Shown: positions 9,659-17,938 of the stretch, in pieces
Layout of the letters: every line of letters begins with the position of its first letter
How positions within the stretch are numbered: position 1 is the first letter of the stretch
Translations under genes and position numbers: made by a program
Origin: Acinetobacter sp. Ac_5812
GTDB lineage: Bacteria; Pseudomonadota; Gammaproteobacteria; Pseudomonadales; Moraxellaceae
Assembly: GCF_013072695.1 (NCBI RefSeq)
Contig: NZ_LXUK01000001.1
Span: forward strand, 124,001 to 188,000
Length of the DNA stretch: 64,000 bases
Reading direction: 5' to 3'
Notes under the pieces: generated by a model
The model's database searches: none
Told to the model about the DNA's origin: nothing
What the model saw: only the letters and a program-made list of their open reading frames with translations

Positions 9659-10282
9659 ATGTCGGGTCTATTGTTTGTCGTTTCTGCAGCCTCAGGAACA
9701 GGCAAAACATCTTTGGTCAAAGCCCTACTCGATCGAGTCAGCAACTTACACGTTTCTGTCTCTCATACTACACGCGGTCAACGCCCTGGTGAACTTGATG
9801 GTGTTCACTACCATTTTACCAATAAAGAAAGCTTTTTAGCACAAGTTAATGACGGCGGCTTCATCGAATATGCAGAAGTATTCGGAAATTATTATGGTAC
9901 CTCACAAGCTAAGGTCAAAGAACAACTGCTACAAGGTCATGATGTTTTACTCGAAATTGACTGGCAAGGTGCTGAACAGGTTCGTCGACTTTTTCCTGAA
10001 TCGAAACAAATCTTTATTCTCCCTCCAACACAATATGATTTAAGGCAACGTCTTTCAAATCGTGGCACAGATTCTGTTGATGTCATTGAACATCGTTTAA
10101 GTTGTGCAGTTGAAGATATGCGTCATTTTGCCAGTTTTGACTATGTCATTATTAATGATGATTTCAATAAAGCGGTACATGATTTAGAAGCAATTATCGC
10201 TGCAAATCGTTTGGTTACTTTGCAACAAAGTGTGCGTCATCAACAATTAATCGAAAACTTGCTTACCCTTGATCGTGAATAA
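9659..10282 (+). CDS. gmk: Guanylate kinase
   Basis: This 207-residue kinase phosphorylates GMP to GDP with ATP. The P-loop appears as SAASGTGKTS near the N-terminus. The GMP-binding stretch SVSHTTRGQRPGELDGVHYHF and the segment EYAEVFGNYYGTS are conserved. Length matches the family. An AGGA ribosome site precedes the ATG. rpoZ follows after 70 bases and then spoT; this gmk-rpoZ-spoT order is the widespread proteobacterial arrangement joining guanine nucleotide supply to ppGpp metabolism. Confidence 0.97.
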   Translation: MSGLLFVVSAASGTGKTSLVKALLDRVSNLHVSVSHTTRGQRPGELDGVHYHFTNKESFLAQVNDGGFIEYAEVFGNYYGTSQAKVKEQLLQGHDVLLEIDWQGAEQVRRLFPESKQIFILPPTQYDLRQRLSNRGTDSVDVIEHRLSCAVEDMRHFASFDYVIINDDFNKAVHDLEAIIAANRLVTLQQSVRHQQLIENLLTLDRE

Positions 10283-10352
10283 CTTGAGTCTGGGCTAAAA
10301 GCCTTTTATACTACTCAGTCTTTTCAAATGTAATGTTCAAACGAGACAACTT

Positions 10353-10631
10353 ATGGCACGTGTAACCGTTGAAGATTGTTTAGACCATGTAGATAACCGC
10401 TTCGAGTTAGTACTGGTGGCGAGTAAACGTGCACGTCAATTAGCACGTCAAGGTATGGAACCCACTGTAGAATGGGACAATGATAAGCCAACAGTCGTTG
10501 CGCTGCGTGAAATTGCAATTGGTCATGTGACTAAAGAAATTTTAAAACAACGCGATCAAGACTACCAAACATCAAACCTTGATATGGTATTGTCTACAAA
10601 TTCACTAAACTTAGAAGGTTTTACTTTCTAA
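10353..10631 (+). CDS. rpoZ: RNA polymerase omega subunit
   Basis: This 92-residue omega subunit begins [20 protein letters not shown], with the conserved [12 protein letters not shown] and [12 protein letters not shown] segments that pack on the beta-prime C-terminus. Omega supports polymerase assembly and forms part of a ppGpp-binding site in other proteobacteria. It sits in the gmk-rpoZ-spoT series and is followed by a clear terminator, so spoT is likely transcribed from its own promoter. Confidence 0.96.
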   Translation: MARVTVEDCLDHVDNRFELVLVASKRARQLARQGMEPTVEWDNDKPTVVALREIAIGHVTKEILKQRDQDYQTSNLDMVLSTNSLNLEGFTF

Positions 10632-10649
10632 ATCGAATTTGTTATGCGT

Positions 10650-10682
10650 AAAGCCCATTGTGAAGACTCTGGGCTTTTTTCT
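10650..10682 (+). terminator. Terminator after rpoZ
   Basis: Stem AAAGCCCA (10650-10657) pairs with TGGGCTTT (10670-10677) and is followed by a T-rich run. It lies 19 bases after the rpoZ stop. Confidence 0.85.
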
Positions 10683-10968
10683 TTCTTGCAAAATTCAATA
10701 CATATTGATAAAAGCAATATCCGTCATTGAAAAAAATTACGAGTTTTTATAATGAACAAATTGACAAGTTTCTCAATTTGCTTTTCATTAGAAGATAAGC
10801 GTAATGTTTGTGAACACTTGCGATCAATGTAAGTTTTCAATGGGATCAAATCCGGTTTACGACATTCAATTCGCATTGAATAGGTGAACCATCAACGTAA
10901 TATATCTTTATATCGTTGAAGTATCAGCAGACATAGCATTTCTGAATTTAGGTTATAAAAGGTGTTAT
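10683..10968. other. rpoZ-spoT intergenic region with dyads
   Basis: This 286-base gap must contain the spoT promoter. It holds three dyads: CAAATTGA/TCAATTTG (about 10758-10781), ATTCAAT-TCGC-ATTGAAT (10864-10881) and an imperfect TCAACG/CGTTGA pair (about 10893-10920). A TTGACA hexamer at 10761-10766 lacks a good -10 at normal spacing. On the minus strand a 50-codon open frame runs from an ATG at 10876 to a stop at 10724 with no convincing ribosome site; I do not call it a gene. Confidence 0.4.
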
Positions 10969-13086
10969 ATGCCAGGCGAAGAGGTCAGCCAAGCCAAGCA
11001 GCAGCTCAGAGCAATTATTGAGGCCTATCTTAAAGATAGTGACGTTCAACGAGTACTTGCGGCCTGCGATTTTGCTGATTTAGCCCATAGTGGTATCACC
11101 CGTAAAAGTGGTGAGCCATATGTGTTGCACCCAATTGCAGTAAGTTGCATTTTGGCGCATATGCGTCTTGATGCCGATACGCTGATGGCGGCCTTACTGC
11201 ATGACGTGATTGAAGACACTGAATTTACCAAAGACGAAATTGGACAAAAATATGGCTCAGTGGTCGCCGAATTGGTCGATGGTGTCACCAAACTCAGCCA
11301 TTCCAGCGATAAAGAATATAATAAAGCCGCCTCCTTCCGAAAAATCTTGCAAGCAACGCTACAAGACCCTCGTGTCATTATTATTAAATTAGCCGATCGC
11401 TATCACAACATGACCACCTTAGGTGCATTGCGTCCAGATAAGCGTGCGCGTATTGCACAAGAAACACTGGATATTTTTGTACCTATGGCGCGTCTGGTCG
11501 GTATGAATGAGATGGCAGATAACCTAGAACATCTCTGTTATCAAAATCTTGATTTAGACATGTTTAATGATGTGCAAACCGCGCTTTTGGAAACCAAGCC
11601 AAAACGCTGTGAATACCAAGCGGTTTGGGAACAAAAACTTACTGAGCTGTTAAAATCGTACGATCTTAAAGGTCGAATTAAAAAGAAAAACAACAATATC
11701 GAATTGCTACGCCATTTTATTAAAAATGAAATTGACTTAAATGAACTCAGCCATAGCCATGCTTTTGAAATTATTTTGCAAAGTATCGCAGACTGTGACC
11801 GTCTGGTTGACGCACTGAAAGACAACTTCCAGGTTTTACAATATCACGACCACATTCGCCGCCCTTTACCCGGTGGTAATCAGTCGTTAATGATCCAGCT
11901 CAAAGGTGAAAAAACCACGCTTTCATTGACCATCCAAACTGAGCTAATGCGTAAGGCAGCCCGTTTTGGTGTAGTGCTTGGCGAAAATGCACCGCAAGCC
12001 TGCCGTTCTGCCATTCAAGCTTCGATGCAGAATCTGAATACCCTAATTGATAGTGGCTGTGCCAAAACCACCTTTAGTGATTTGCTTGATTACTTACACC
12101 AAGAAAAAATTTGGGTCTATACCCCACATGGACAATTGCACGAATTACCGCAAGGCGCCACTGTGGTTGATTTTGCCTATTCAGCCAGCTTGTTCTTAGG
12201 TAACCATGCAGTAGGTGCCAAAGTCGATGGTGAAATTCGTCCATTATCCACCCCACTGCATAGCGGTCAAGTGGTTGAGATCATTACCGATGTTTTAGCA
12301 ACTCCAAATCCAGACTGGCTCAGCTTCATTAACACGCAGAAAGCACGTCGCGCGCTGCAGAACATGCTTAGAGAGCAGGATATTGATGAACAGCGCTTAG
12401 TCGGACAGCAGGCCTTAAATCGCGCCTTAAAATTGTTCCAGCGTTCAATTGATGATCTATCGCCAACTGATTGGACCAATGTGCTGGAGTGGCGTCATTT
12501 AAGTAGTAAAGATACTCTATTCGAACAGATTGCGGTGGGTGATCTATTACCACAACTGGTTGCAAATCATTTATTTGCTCAGGATTATCATTCACAGCAT
12601 CATGAAGCCTCTGATCGTTTGATTTTAGGTACAGAGGGCGTTGATGTAAAATATGCACATTGCTGCAATCCAGTCTTGGGTGACCCAATCCAAGGACACC
12701 TCTCCCGACGGGGTTTAATCGTGCATCGCTCACGATGTCGCAATTTATTACATGAACAGCACCTGCATCCAGAAAATATCATGCCATTGCATTGGCAATC
12801 CGAAGAAATTGATGATGTCCGTTTCAGTGCTTATTTATGTATTCACATGGCGATGAACGATGAACAGATCTCTGATTTAATCTATCAATGCCGTAAAGCC
12901 AAAACGGGGGTAGAAATGGTTCACTCACAAGACCAAAAAACCTATGTCAACATCGTGGTCAGCAACCGAAATCAAATCGCCCAAATTATCCGAGATTTAC
13001 GCATGAACTTTGGCTTCCCTCGTATTGAACGCCTAAATATGCCCATCGTACAGCCTGAAGTCGAAAAATTGGCAACCACCAATTAA
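10969..13086 (+). CDS. spoT: SpoT-type (p)ppGpp hydrolase with degenerate synthetase domain
   Basis: This is a 705-residue RelA/SpoT homologue. The N-terminal HD hydrolase is intact: His54 in YVLHPIAV, HDVIED at residues 78-83 and RYHNMTTLGALRP. The synthetase region (about 200-335) lacks the canonical motif; where relatives have a DYIA-PK-NGYQSLHT block, this protein has YHDHIRRPLPGGNQSLMIQL. TGS follows (about 380-445, starting WVYTPHG), then the Cys-containing region (YAHCCNPVLGD) and a C-terminal ACT domain. It should therefore degrade ppGpp, with synthesis left to RelA elsewhere; from memory, the A. baumannii homologue is described as hydrolase-only. An AAGG ribosome site precedes the ATG. 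Confidence 0.95.
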   Translation: MPGEEVSQAKQQLRAIIEAYLKDSDVQRVLAACDFADLAHSGITRKSGEPYVLHPIAVSCILAHMRLDADTLMAALLHDVIEDTEFTKDEIGQKYGSVVAELVDGVTKLSHSSDKEYNKAASFRKILQATLQDPRVIIIKLADRYHNMTTLGALRPDKRARIAQETLDIFVPMARLVGMNEMADNLEHLCYQNLDLDMFNDVQTALLETKPKRCEYQAVWEQKLTELLKSYDLKGRIKKKNNNIELLRHFIKNEIDLNELSHSHAFEIILQSIADCDRLVDALKDNFQVLQYHDHIRRPLPGGNQSLMIQLKGEKTTLSLTIQTELMRKAARFGVVLGENAPQACRSAIQASMQNLNTLIDSGCAKTTFSDLLDYLHQEKIWVYTPHGQLHELPQGATVVDFAYSASLFLGNHAVGAKVDGEIRPLSTPLHSGQVVEIITDVLATPNPDWLSFINTQKARRALQNMLREQDIDEQRLVGQQALNRALKLFQRSIDDLSPTDWTNVLEWRHLSSKDTLFEQIAVGDLLPQLVANHLFAQDYHSQHHEASDRLILGTEGVDVKYAHCCNPVLGDPIQGHLSRRGLIVHRSRCRNLLHEQHLHPENIMPLHWQSEEIDDVRFSAYLCIHMAMNDEQISDLIYQCRKAKTGVEMVHSQDQKTYVNIVVSNRNQIAQIIRDLRMNFGFPRIERLNMPIVQPEVEKLATTN

Positions 13087-13152
13087 ATACAAGTACAGCT
13101 GTAAAATGAATATTTAAAGCATGTTATCAACATAAAAGTTCTAATAATATAT

Positions 13153-13219
13153 CCATGCAACTGCGACTACACAGTACTCAAGACTTTCGTGCCTGAATTT
13201 TTGTGTTAAAGTCGCATGG
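13153..13219 (+). promoter_or_regulatory. Inverted-repeat leader upstream of ridA
   Basis: TGCGACT (13162-13168) pairs with AGTCGCA (13210-13216), and CCATGC (13153-13158) can pair with the overlapping GCATGG (13214-13219). A transcript through here would form a long imperfect hairpin ending 33 bases before ridA. No known riboswitch is recognised, and it could equally be a weak spoT terminator without a T run. Confidence 0.3.
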
Positions 13220-13252
13220 TTTAAGGTAGAAAAAACAACCTAGGAGAGCTAA

Positions 13253-13633
13253 ATGTCACGCCAAGTTATTCATACTGAACACGCCCCTGCTGCTATCGGA
13301 ACATATTCTCAAGCAATTCTTGTTGGCAATACACTCTACCTTTCTGGTCAGATTGGTTTAGATCCGTACAGTATGGAACTTGTAGAAGGCATCGAAGCTC
13401 AAATCCGTCGCGTATTTGATAACCTTAAAGCCGTTTGTACAGCGGCTGGTGGCAGTTTAGCTGATATTGCCAAACTCAATATCTTTTTAACTGACTTGTC
13501 ACACTTCCAATTGGTGAACCAAATTATGGGCGAATACTTTGCACAGCCCTACCCTGCACGTGCAGCGCTTGGTGTTGCCAGCTTACCCAAAGGTGCTTTG
13601 GTGGAAATGGATGGGATTGTGATCATTTCATAA
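13253..13633 (+). CDS. ridA: RidA family enamine/imine deaminase
   Basis: This 126-residue YjgF/YER057c/UK114 protein matches the family length. RidA hydrolyses reactive enamines and imines such as 2-aminoacrylate made by PLP enzymes. The conserved [20 protein letters not shown] segment and the substrate-binding Arg in [20 protein letters not shown] are present. AGGAGAG precedes the ATG by seven bases. Position directly after spoT is common in gammaproteobacteria. It is flanked downstream by a terminator. Confidence 0.95.
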   Translation: MSRQVIHTEHAPAAIGTYSQAILVGNTLYLSGQIGLDPYSMELVEGIEAQIRRVFDNLKAVCTAAGGSLADIAKLNIFLTDLSHFQLVNQIMGEYFAQPYPARAALGVASLPKGALVEMDGIVIIS

Positions 13634-13680
13634 GCACTTTTTTAAATTTATATTTATCAAAAAGTTATAAATCATTAAAA

Positions 13681-13708
13681 ATATCGCCGATCAGGCGGTA
13701 TTTTTTTA
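13681..13708 (+). terminator. Terminator after ridA
   Basis: Stem ATATCGCC (13681-13688) pairs with GGCGGTAT (13694-13701) around loop GATCA, followed by seven T. Confidence 0.85.
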
Positions 13709-13761
13709 TTCAAATTCCCAATAAGAATATACTCATTGTTAGAATGAAATTCATTGACAAA

Positions 13762-13776
13762 CGATAATAATTATCA
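13762..13776. promoter_or_regulatory. Fur box upstream of bfd
   Basis: CGATAATAATTATCA matches the 7-1-7 Fur consensus TGATAATNATTATCA at 14 of 15 positions. It ends 40 bases before the bfd start codon, in the promoter position. bfd is commonly derepressed during iron starvation, which fits Fur control. Confidence 0.75.
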
Positions 13777-13816
13777 ATAATATCAATTATCGCATTTATA
13801 TTTGTGGCTCACTCCC

Positions 13817-14011
13817 ATGTATGTTTGTTTATGTCGTGGAATTACCGATCAGGATATCAAAGAAGCCGTTGCAAATGGCGCTGAGAGCTATCGTGAAATC
13901 CGTGACCTACTCGATCTAGGAACATGTTGTGGTCGTTGTGCTCCTGAAGCCCGCGCTATTATCAGCGATGAACTTGCTGAAATCGCCGCACGTATTTCTA
14001 TAGCTGCCTAA
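13817..14011 (+). CDS. bfd: Bacterioferritin-associated ferredoxin
   Basis: This 64-residue 2Fe-2S protein has MYVCLC at the N-terminus and GTCCGRC further on, the CxC...CxxC cluster pattern of Bfd. It docks on bacterioferritin and delivers electrons to release stored iron. I chose the ATG at 13817, giving MYVCLCRGIT as in relatives; an in-frame codon five residues earlier adds nothing conserved. A Fur box lies upstream and bfr lies downstream beyond a terminator, so release and storage genes are adjacent but separately transcribed. Confidence 0.94.
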   Translation: MYVCLCRGITDQDIKEAVANGAESYREIRDLLDLGTCCGRCAPEARAIISDELAEIAARISIAA

Positions 14012-14060
14012 TTTATCTTCAAAATTATTGCTCCGATTCATTTCTTGTTTTACGACTCCA

Positions 14061-14107
14061 CCGCTTCCTGTAGAACCTAAAAAGTTCCTCATTTAAGCGG
14101 TTTTTTT
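14061..14107 (+). terminator. Terminator after bfd
   Basis: CCGCTT (14061-14066) pairs with AAGCGG (14095-14100), with an inner GAAC/GTTC hairpin, followed by seven T from 14101. Confidence 0.7.
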
Positions 14108-14256
14108 ATAAAAATCATAACCATATCAGGATGTTTTTGATTGTGATTTTCATTTGCCGTTCTATAAATTACTCGCCAGACGATTCTTTGTTGATTAAAA
14201 TACAATAAATTGCCTTAGCAACTAGGGCATCACTTGGTGTTTTTGGAGTAAGTGCA

Positions 14257-14721
14257 ATGAAAGGCAATCGCGAAGTTATCAATCAGCTGAATCAGGTGCT
14301 GTACCATCATTTAACTGCGATCAACCAATATTTCTTACATTCTCGTATGTTTAATGACTGGGGAATTGAGCAACTAGGTTCAGCCGAATATAAAGAATCT
14401 ATTCGTCAAATGAAACATGCTGATAAAGTGATTGAGCGTATTTTATTTTTAGAAGGCTTACCGAATCTACAGCATTTAGGCAAGCTCTATATCGGTCAAC
14501 ATACTGAAGAAGTTCTGAACTGCGATATCCGTAAGGTCAAAGAAAATATTGAGGCAATCAAACAAACTGTTGAACTTGCTGAAGCAGAACAAGATTATGT
14601 GACCCGTGATTTAGTCCAAGAAATTTTAGAGAAAGAAGAAGAATATTGGGATTGGCTCGACACCCAACTTGATCTGGTTGAGAATGTAGGTATTGAAAAC
14701 TATATTCAAAGCCAAATCTAA
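14257..14721 (+). CDS. bfr: Bacterioferritin subunit lacking most ferroxidase ligands
   Basis: This 154-residue protein aligns without gaps, from memory, to E. coli bacterioferritin (MKG..VIN, AINQYFLH, MKHAD, IERILFLEGLPNLQ). The haem-ligand Met52 is kept. Of the six dinuclear iron ligands, only His54 and Glu127 remain: residue 18 is His instead of Glu, 51 Gln instead of Glu, 94 Val instead of Glu, and 130 Tyr instead of His. It resembles the haem-binding, ferroxidase-poor subunit of two-subunit bacterioferritins known in Neisseria and Pseudomonas. It probably co-assembles with a catalytic subunit encoded elsewhere. GGAG precedes the ATG. Confidence 0.93.
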   Translation: MKGNREVINQLNQVLYHHLTAINQYFLHSRMFNDWGIEQLGSAEYKESIRQMKHADKVIERILFLEGLPNLQHLGKLYIGQHTEEVLNCDIRKVKENIEAIKQTVELAEAEQDYVTRDLVQEILEKEEEYWDWLDTQLDLVENVGIENYIQSQI

Positions 14722-14762
14722 CTCTTCTCTTCAACCCCAACTATTTATTGGGTTGAATCAAA

Positions 14763-14790
14763 AAATAAAGCCCTAATCAGGGCTTTATTT
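14763..14790. terminator. Bidirectional terminator between bfr and the glycosyltransferase
   Basis: A 12-bp stem AAATAAAGCCCT (14763-14774) and its complement (14779-14790) close the loop AATC, with T runs in both directions. It serves bfr on the plus strand and the glycosyltransferase on the minus strand. Confidence 0.9.
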
Positions 14791-16431
14791 TTATTTCGCT
14801 TGCTTATTTATTTCAACCACTTCTGGCAGGCTAAGTGTTTGTCCATACAGCTGCTGTAAAATAAAGAGCTGCTGTTCTGCTTCTTCAAACTTGTGATTAT
14901 AAACCAGTACCTGTGCATACTTTTTCAGGTTATAAGGGGTTGCTTTATTTTTGACTAAAGCATCAATCCACTCCAATTCCGTACCAGACATTTGAGTTTG
15001 AGGTTTTAGATTGATCCAATCAAGTCGCTGCTGAAATTGCGTCAATAACAGAATTTTAGAACTTCCCAATATCTCTACTGTCGGTTGCTGCTTTTTAAAA
15101 ATTAAACGACTGTTTTCCTGAAATAGCTTGTAATCACGCCAAATCAATAACAGCAGTACGATACCAATCAGCCAAATAAAGCGAATGACATTTTTATTTA
15201 ACGTCACTGCTTTTAGCTGAGGTGTTTGTGCTTGAACTAGACCCAATAAAAAGCCCATGGGCAATAGGAAATACGCATAACGTTGCGGAAACTCCAACAT
15301 GGCATGAATCAAAATTGCCGCAACCATCAGAATCGCAACCACTGAAGTGATATCTTTGGCATTTCGGTCTAACCAGAAGAACCAGATTGCCATATAACCA
15401 ATAATCAATAATCCAAGTGGTAAACCATTCCAGACCAAGATATCCAACAAAACATTGTGTGCACTGATCACCCACTCATGCGAAGGATGTAAATTAAAAA
15501 TACTGATTTGCGCAACACTGGTCTGATTCCAGCCATAGCCTAACCATGGCTGCTCTTTTAGTGCCAAAAGCATCTGCGTCCAGATATCAAAACGTAAATA
15601 GCCTGAGCTAGCCCGTTCAGCCAAACTAGTTGTTTGGATGACTTCTGAGTTTGAGAACGTTTCAATGACATTTGTGAGCAATGGCAAGCCCCACGCTGCA
15701 ATCACAAAAAAACCGATACACCAAATCCAAAGCTGAATAAAGCTGAAGCGTGGTTGCTGCTTGTATTGCTTATACATCCAATAGAATAGAATAAATAAAC
15801 AGACTACCCATGAAGTTCGAGACTGGGTTAAAGCAATGGTAAATAGGATCAATAGACTAGATGGCACTAACCAACATGCAGCCACGACTCTTTTTTCATA
15901 CAGATATAAAGCCCCCATTAAGCCCATGATCAGGAATGTTGCTAAATGATTCGGTTGGCCAAAGTTTGCATAAGGGCGATCCCCTTTTAACTGCATCACC
16001 CCATTAATAACGCCACCTAAACCACACCATTGCACAATTGCCATAACACTACAGACAATCGCAATACCAAATAGCAGCTTAGAGGTCTCTTGCATCAGCG
16101 CTTCACGCTTTTCTGCTTCTAAAGAAAGGTTATAGCCAAGCACAATCATCAGCCAAAAAGCGAATACATATAGAGAGCTTAATAGTGCCGAGCTAAAGTC
16201 ATTAACCAACCCAAAGCTCCATTGCAGCAATGGAACAGCTATAATCGGTGCGATCCAGAGTTGTACTCTTGGAATAGTAATTTTTTTATTGAGAAAAACA
16301 GCAAGTAAGACTAAGCCAGCTAAAAAGCTAGCAAGCTCACCTGAAAAAGTCACCCAAGGATAAGTATGAAATGGGGAGAGCCAAGCAAAGCTGATCAGAA
16401 CGCTGGCAAGAAAAAAGCATAAAAATTGCAT
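14791..16431 (-). CDS. PglL/O-antigen ligase-type O-oligosaccharyltransferase
   Basis: This is a 546-residue polytopic inner-membrane protein with about a dozen hydrophobic segments and a soluble C-terminal tail. The Wzy_C-type periplasmic loop is recognisable around residues 310-335 (LHPSHEWVISAHNVLLDILVWNGLPLG), including the conserved His. Such enzymes either ligate O-antigen or transfer lipid-linked glycan to Ser of pilins (PglL, TfpO, PglS/PglComP). Position downstream of two pilin genes and a pilin accessory gene argues for a pilin-specific transferase, as with comP-pglComP in A. baylyi. The start at 16431 has no clear ribosome site. A promoter-like TATAAT lies just upstream on the minus strand. 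Confidence 0.85.
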   Translation of the reverse strand: MQFLCFFLASVLISFAWLSPFHTYPWVTFSGELASFLAGLVLLAVFLNKKITIPRVQLWIAPIIAVPLLQWSFGLVNDFSSALLSSLYVFAFWLMIVLGYNLSLEAEKREALMQETSKLLFGIAIVCSVMAIVQWCGLGGVINGVMQLKGDRPYANFGQPNHLATFLIMGLMGALYLYEKRVVAACWLVPSSLLILFTIALTQSRTSWVVCLFILFYWMYKQYKQQPRFSFIQLWIWCIGFFVIAAWGLPLLTNVIETFSNSEVIQTTSLAERASSGYLRFDIWTQMLLALKEQPWLGYGWNQTSVAQISIFNLHPSHEWVISAHNVLLDILVWNGLPLGLLIIGYMAIWFFWLDRNAKDITSVVAILMVAAILIHAMLEFPQRYAYFLLPMGFLLGLVQAQTPQLKAVTLNKNVIRFIWLIGIVLLLLIWRDYKLFQENSRLIFKKQQPTVEILGSSKILLLTQFQQRLDWINLKPQTQMSGTELEWIDALVKNKATPYNLKKYAQVLVYNHKFEEAEQQLFILQQLYGQTLSLPEVVEINKQAK

Positions 16432-16460
16432 ACTTTATACATAAGAAAAAAACTTAGTGA

Positions 16461-16487
16461 ATTATATCGCTAAGCCTTAAGTTACAA
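16461..16487 (-). promoter_or_regulatory. Possible promoter of the glycosyltransferase gene
   Basis: On the minus strand TTGTAA (16482-16487) and TATAAT (16461-16466) are 15 bases apart, about 30 bases before the start codon. The -10 is perfect but the spacing is short. The same bases form a weak hairpin followed by seven T (16445-16479), so the site could instead be a terminator after the accessory gene. Confidence 0.35.
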
Positions 16488-16513
16488 ATTAAATATAAGA
16501 TAAAAACTACAAT

Positions 16514-17248
16514 TTACTTCCAAGGACGTAGGTCTACAATTTTAACCACTTCACTTTTTTCTTTATTAATGAGAACCGTCATATCAACTGCATTCGCTTT
16601 TAAAGGGACAAAAGCCGTAGCTTCAGGATATTTTGCCAAAGTGTTTTTTACCAATGTTTTCTCATTAAATTGGTTTAACAAGGCTAAACTTTGTGAATGT
16701 TGTTGAATTTGTTTTTTTACTGTATTTAATGCTACATAGCGTTCTGGTCTTCGTGCTATTGAAATTCCACCCAGAACATCAGCTAGCATATCATCACCAC
16801 GAGTTTGTTTATCTTTAGCAAACTCAACCCCCACAAATTGTGGTTTCAGCCAAGGAATATGCTGATATTCGGGTAAGGCATGATGGATATTCTCTAAAAA
16901 AAGTTCATTCTTTTTTATAAGCTGAAACTGATCCACATAATAGGCAATCCAAATTGGGCGTGCTTTTTCAATCGTATAAACCCCATATCCTAATGCACTC
17001 AACTGTAATAATATGATGACACTTAAATCCATTTTTAAGGTTTTTTTATTTTCTTTATAGACTAATAATCCTAAAAATGGCCCAATGATTACATCAATAA
17101 ATAGCAGCATTAGTAGAATATTAGTTACACCAACTGCTTGGGCAATTGGATCAGGGTACCAAATAAAAAAAATGATTCCAATCACATTCAATGCAATGAA
17201 AAAAGAAATTAATAAATGACCAATAAAAAATCTTATACGTTTCGACAT
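16514..17248 (-). CDS. TfpX/TfpZ family type IV pilin accessory protein
   Basis: This 244-residue protein has at least three membrane segments in its first 95 residues (HLLISFFIALNVIGIIFFIW, NILLMLLFIDVIIGPFLGLL, LSVIILLQLSALGYGVYTI) followed by a soluble domain. The pattern matches the TfpX/TfpY/TfpZ (FimB-like) accessory proteins encoded next to pilin genes in some Pseudomonas pilin types, where they aid pilin surface presentation or pilus amount. AAGGAAA precedes the ATG. It lies 69 bases after the second pilin. Whether it serves one pilin or both is unknown. Confidence 0.8.
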   Translation of the reverse strand: MSKRIRFFIGHLLISFFIALNVIGIIFFIWYPDPIAQAVGVTNILLMLLFIDVIIGPFLGLLVYKENKKTLKMDLSVIILLQLSALGYGVYTIEKARPIWIAYYVDQFQLIKKNELFLENIHHALPEYQHIPWLKPQFVGVEFAKDKQTRGDDMLADVLGGISIARRPERYVALNTVKKQIQQHSQSLALLNQFNEKTLVKNTLAKYPEATAFVPLKANAVDMTVLINKEKSEVVKIVDLRPWK

Positions 17249-17317
17249 CCAATTTCCTTTTTCGATTTACATTGTTTCTATAACGCTTGCAACTCATATA
17301 AGCAAGGCATTTTACTA

Positions 17318-17740
17318 CTATCTACATCCAGCTGGTTTATATTTATCACTCACGCCCAAAGATGTGTCACACTTCCACTTCCCATTTTTATCACGACTAA
17401 AATAAACAAATTGCCCTTTTAAAGCAGGACTAACTTGCCTTAACTTACACACTAGTGCTTGATCAGCTACATTATGAACATCAGGGGGATTAACGAGATA
17501 AGTACATATGTGTGAATACGCGCTAGAAAAAAACATATTTGTTACAGTAAAATCACTGGATGCTGAGCCACCGTGTATAATTAGCTCATATTGAGGTTGT
17601 GCACCTCTTAATTCAGCAATTGCAATTGCAATTTGAGACCGTGCAATATGATTCTGATATTGAGGAATTACTATAGCAGAAATAATACCAACAATTGCTA
17701 CAACAATGATAACTTCGATTAATGTAAAACCCTTATTCAT
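17318..17740 (-). CDS. Second type IV pilin (PilA-like)
   Basis: This 140-residue prepilin has leader MNKG and mature start FTLIEVIIVVAIVGIISAIV, with Glu5 and the continuing IPQYQNHIARSQ helix. Four Cys are present (HICTYL, LVCKLR, WKCDTS, PAGCR), and the last, three residues from the end of the mature protein, could close a D-region loop. The helix is close to that of the major pilin upstream, but the globular domain is unlike it. The AGGGGTG ribosome site is strong and a sigma-54-like motif lies just upstream. It could be an alternative major pilin or a co-polymerised subunit; the C-terminus has no Ser for TfpO-type modification. Confidence 0.88.
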   Translation of the reverse strand: MNKGFTLIEVIIVVAIVGIISAIVIPQYQNHIARSQIAIAIAELRGAQPQYELIIHGGSASSDFTVTNMFFSSAYSHICTYLVNPPDVHNVADQALVCKLRQVSPALKGQFVYFSRDKNGKWKCDTSLGVSDKYKPAGCR

Positions 17741-17766
17741 TACTTCACCCCTTTTTTCTTATTCAT

Positions 17767-17782
17767 TCAATAAACGTGCCAA
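17767..17782 (-). promoter_or_regulatory. Sigma-54-like promoter of the second pilin
   Basis: On the minus strand the motif reads TGGCACGTTTATTGAA. The -24 half is perfect (TGGCACG), while the -12 half is TTGA rather than TTGC. Spacing is correct and it lies 27 bases before the start codon. Pilin genes are often RpoN-dependent. Confidence 0.4.
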
Positions 17783-17938
17783 TAAAAAATAATGATAAAA
17801 ATCAAAGTGATGAAATAAAATAATTATTGAGATTTGTTTTTATGTGACCTTTTTAGTCAGTTTGAAATATTTTTTATTATCTCTTAAATAATTAATGTTT
17901 TATAAATAAATTAAATATCTTGGATATAATAGGAATAA

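Noticed and set aside
10724..10876. 50-codon minus-strand frame upstream of spoT as a gene
   Set aside because: No ribosome site and no recognisable family; kept only as an observation.
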